Source of the DNA: Haliclona indistincta
Lineage: Eukaryota > Porifera > Demospongiae > Haplosclerida > Chalinidae
Length of the DNA: 64,000 nucleotides
Reading direction: 5' to 3'
NCBI GenBank assembly: GCA_964017065.1
Contig: OZ024791.1
Coordinates: 408,501 to 472,500, forward strand
Part shown: piece by piece, positions 55,673 through 64,000 of the stretch
How the letters are laid out: each line of letters begins with the position of its first letter
How positions within the stretch are numbered: the first letter of the stretch is position 1
The notes under the pieces: model-generated
What the model was told of the DNA's origin: nothing
What the model saw: the letters and a program-made list of their open reading frames with translations, nothing else
Databases searched by the model: none
Program-made: the position numbers and the translations under genes

Positions 55673-64000
<8,328 letters not shown>

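Overview
The window looks like nuclear DNA of an invertebrate animal, most likely a sponge. Support: spliceosomal introns (many of 50-120 bp, GT-AG); animal gene families (eL15, NUPR1-like, FAN1, NACHT-LRR, Roc-COR with Death domain, Kelch); AT-rich coding sequence; dense MITEs, SINE-like and tandem repeats; and retroelement ORFs of a Cys-rich type that I associate with sponges and cnidarians. The species is not determined. All exon models were built by eye from splice signals and reading-phase continuity, without transcripts.

Layout. 1-2010: remains of two retroelement insertions. 2356-19821 (+): eight exons that join in phase into a 1216-aa protein, Mib/HERC2-like + ZZ finger + LRRs + Roc GTPase + COR + Zn-ribbon-like + Death. 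Its introns are filled with nested MITEs, a SINE and palindromes. 20844-28146 (-): a 12-exon NACHT-LRR receptor of 843 aa with almost no N-terminal effector. 31302-43480 (+): a giant two-exon gene (4036 aa) for a hybrid NRPS-PKS, ordered formyltransferase, C-like lobe, A, T, C, inactive C, A, T, KS, AT, T, TE. 43707-44978 (-): a Death-domain exon and a truncated, stop-containing Kelch pseudogene. 45060-52605 (-): a 14-exon Kelch + coiled-coil + OTU protease gene (715 aa), of which the pseudogene is a partial copy. 52976-53669 (-): ribosomal protein eL15. 54897-55112 (+): a NUPR1-like stress regulator. 55673 to the right edge (+): FAN1 nuclease, missing only its last exon(s), with introns full of tandem repeats.

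How the genes relate. Three neighbours (Roc-COR-Death, NACHT-LRR, Kelch-OTU) have architectures typical of innate sensing and ubiquitin or death signalling. The megasynthase lies head-to-head with the NACHT-LRR gene. Three others (eL15, NUPR1-like, FAN1) are housekeeping or stress/DNA-repair genes. The strongest candidate for an undescribed system is the animal-encoded, formyl-initiated NRPS-PKS. The Mib-ZZ-ROCO-Death and Kelch-OTU fusions are the next most notable.
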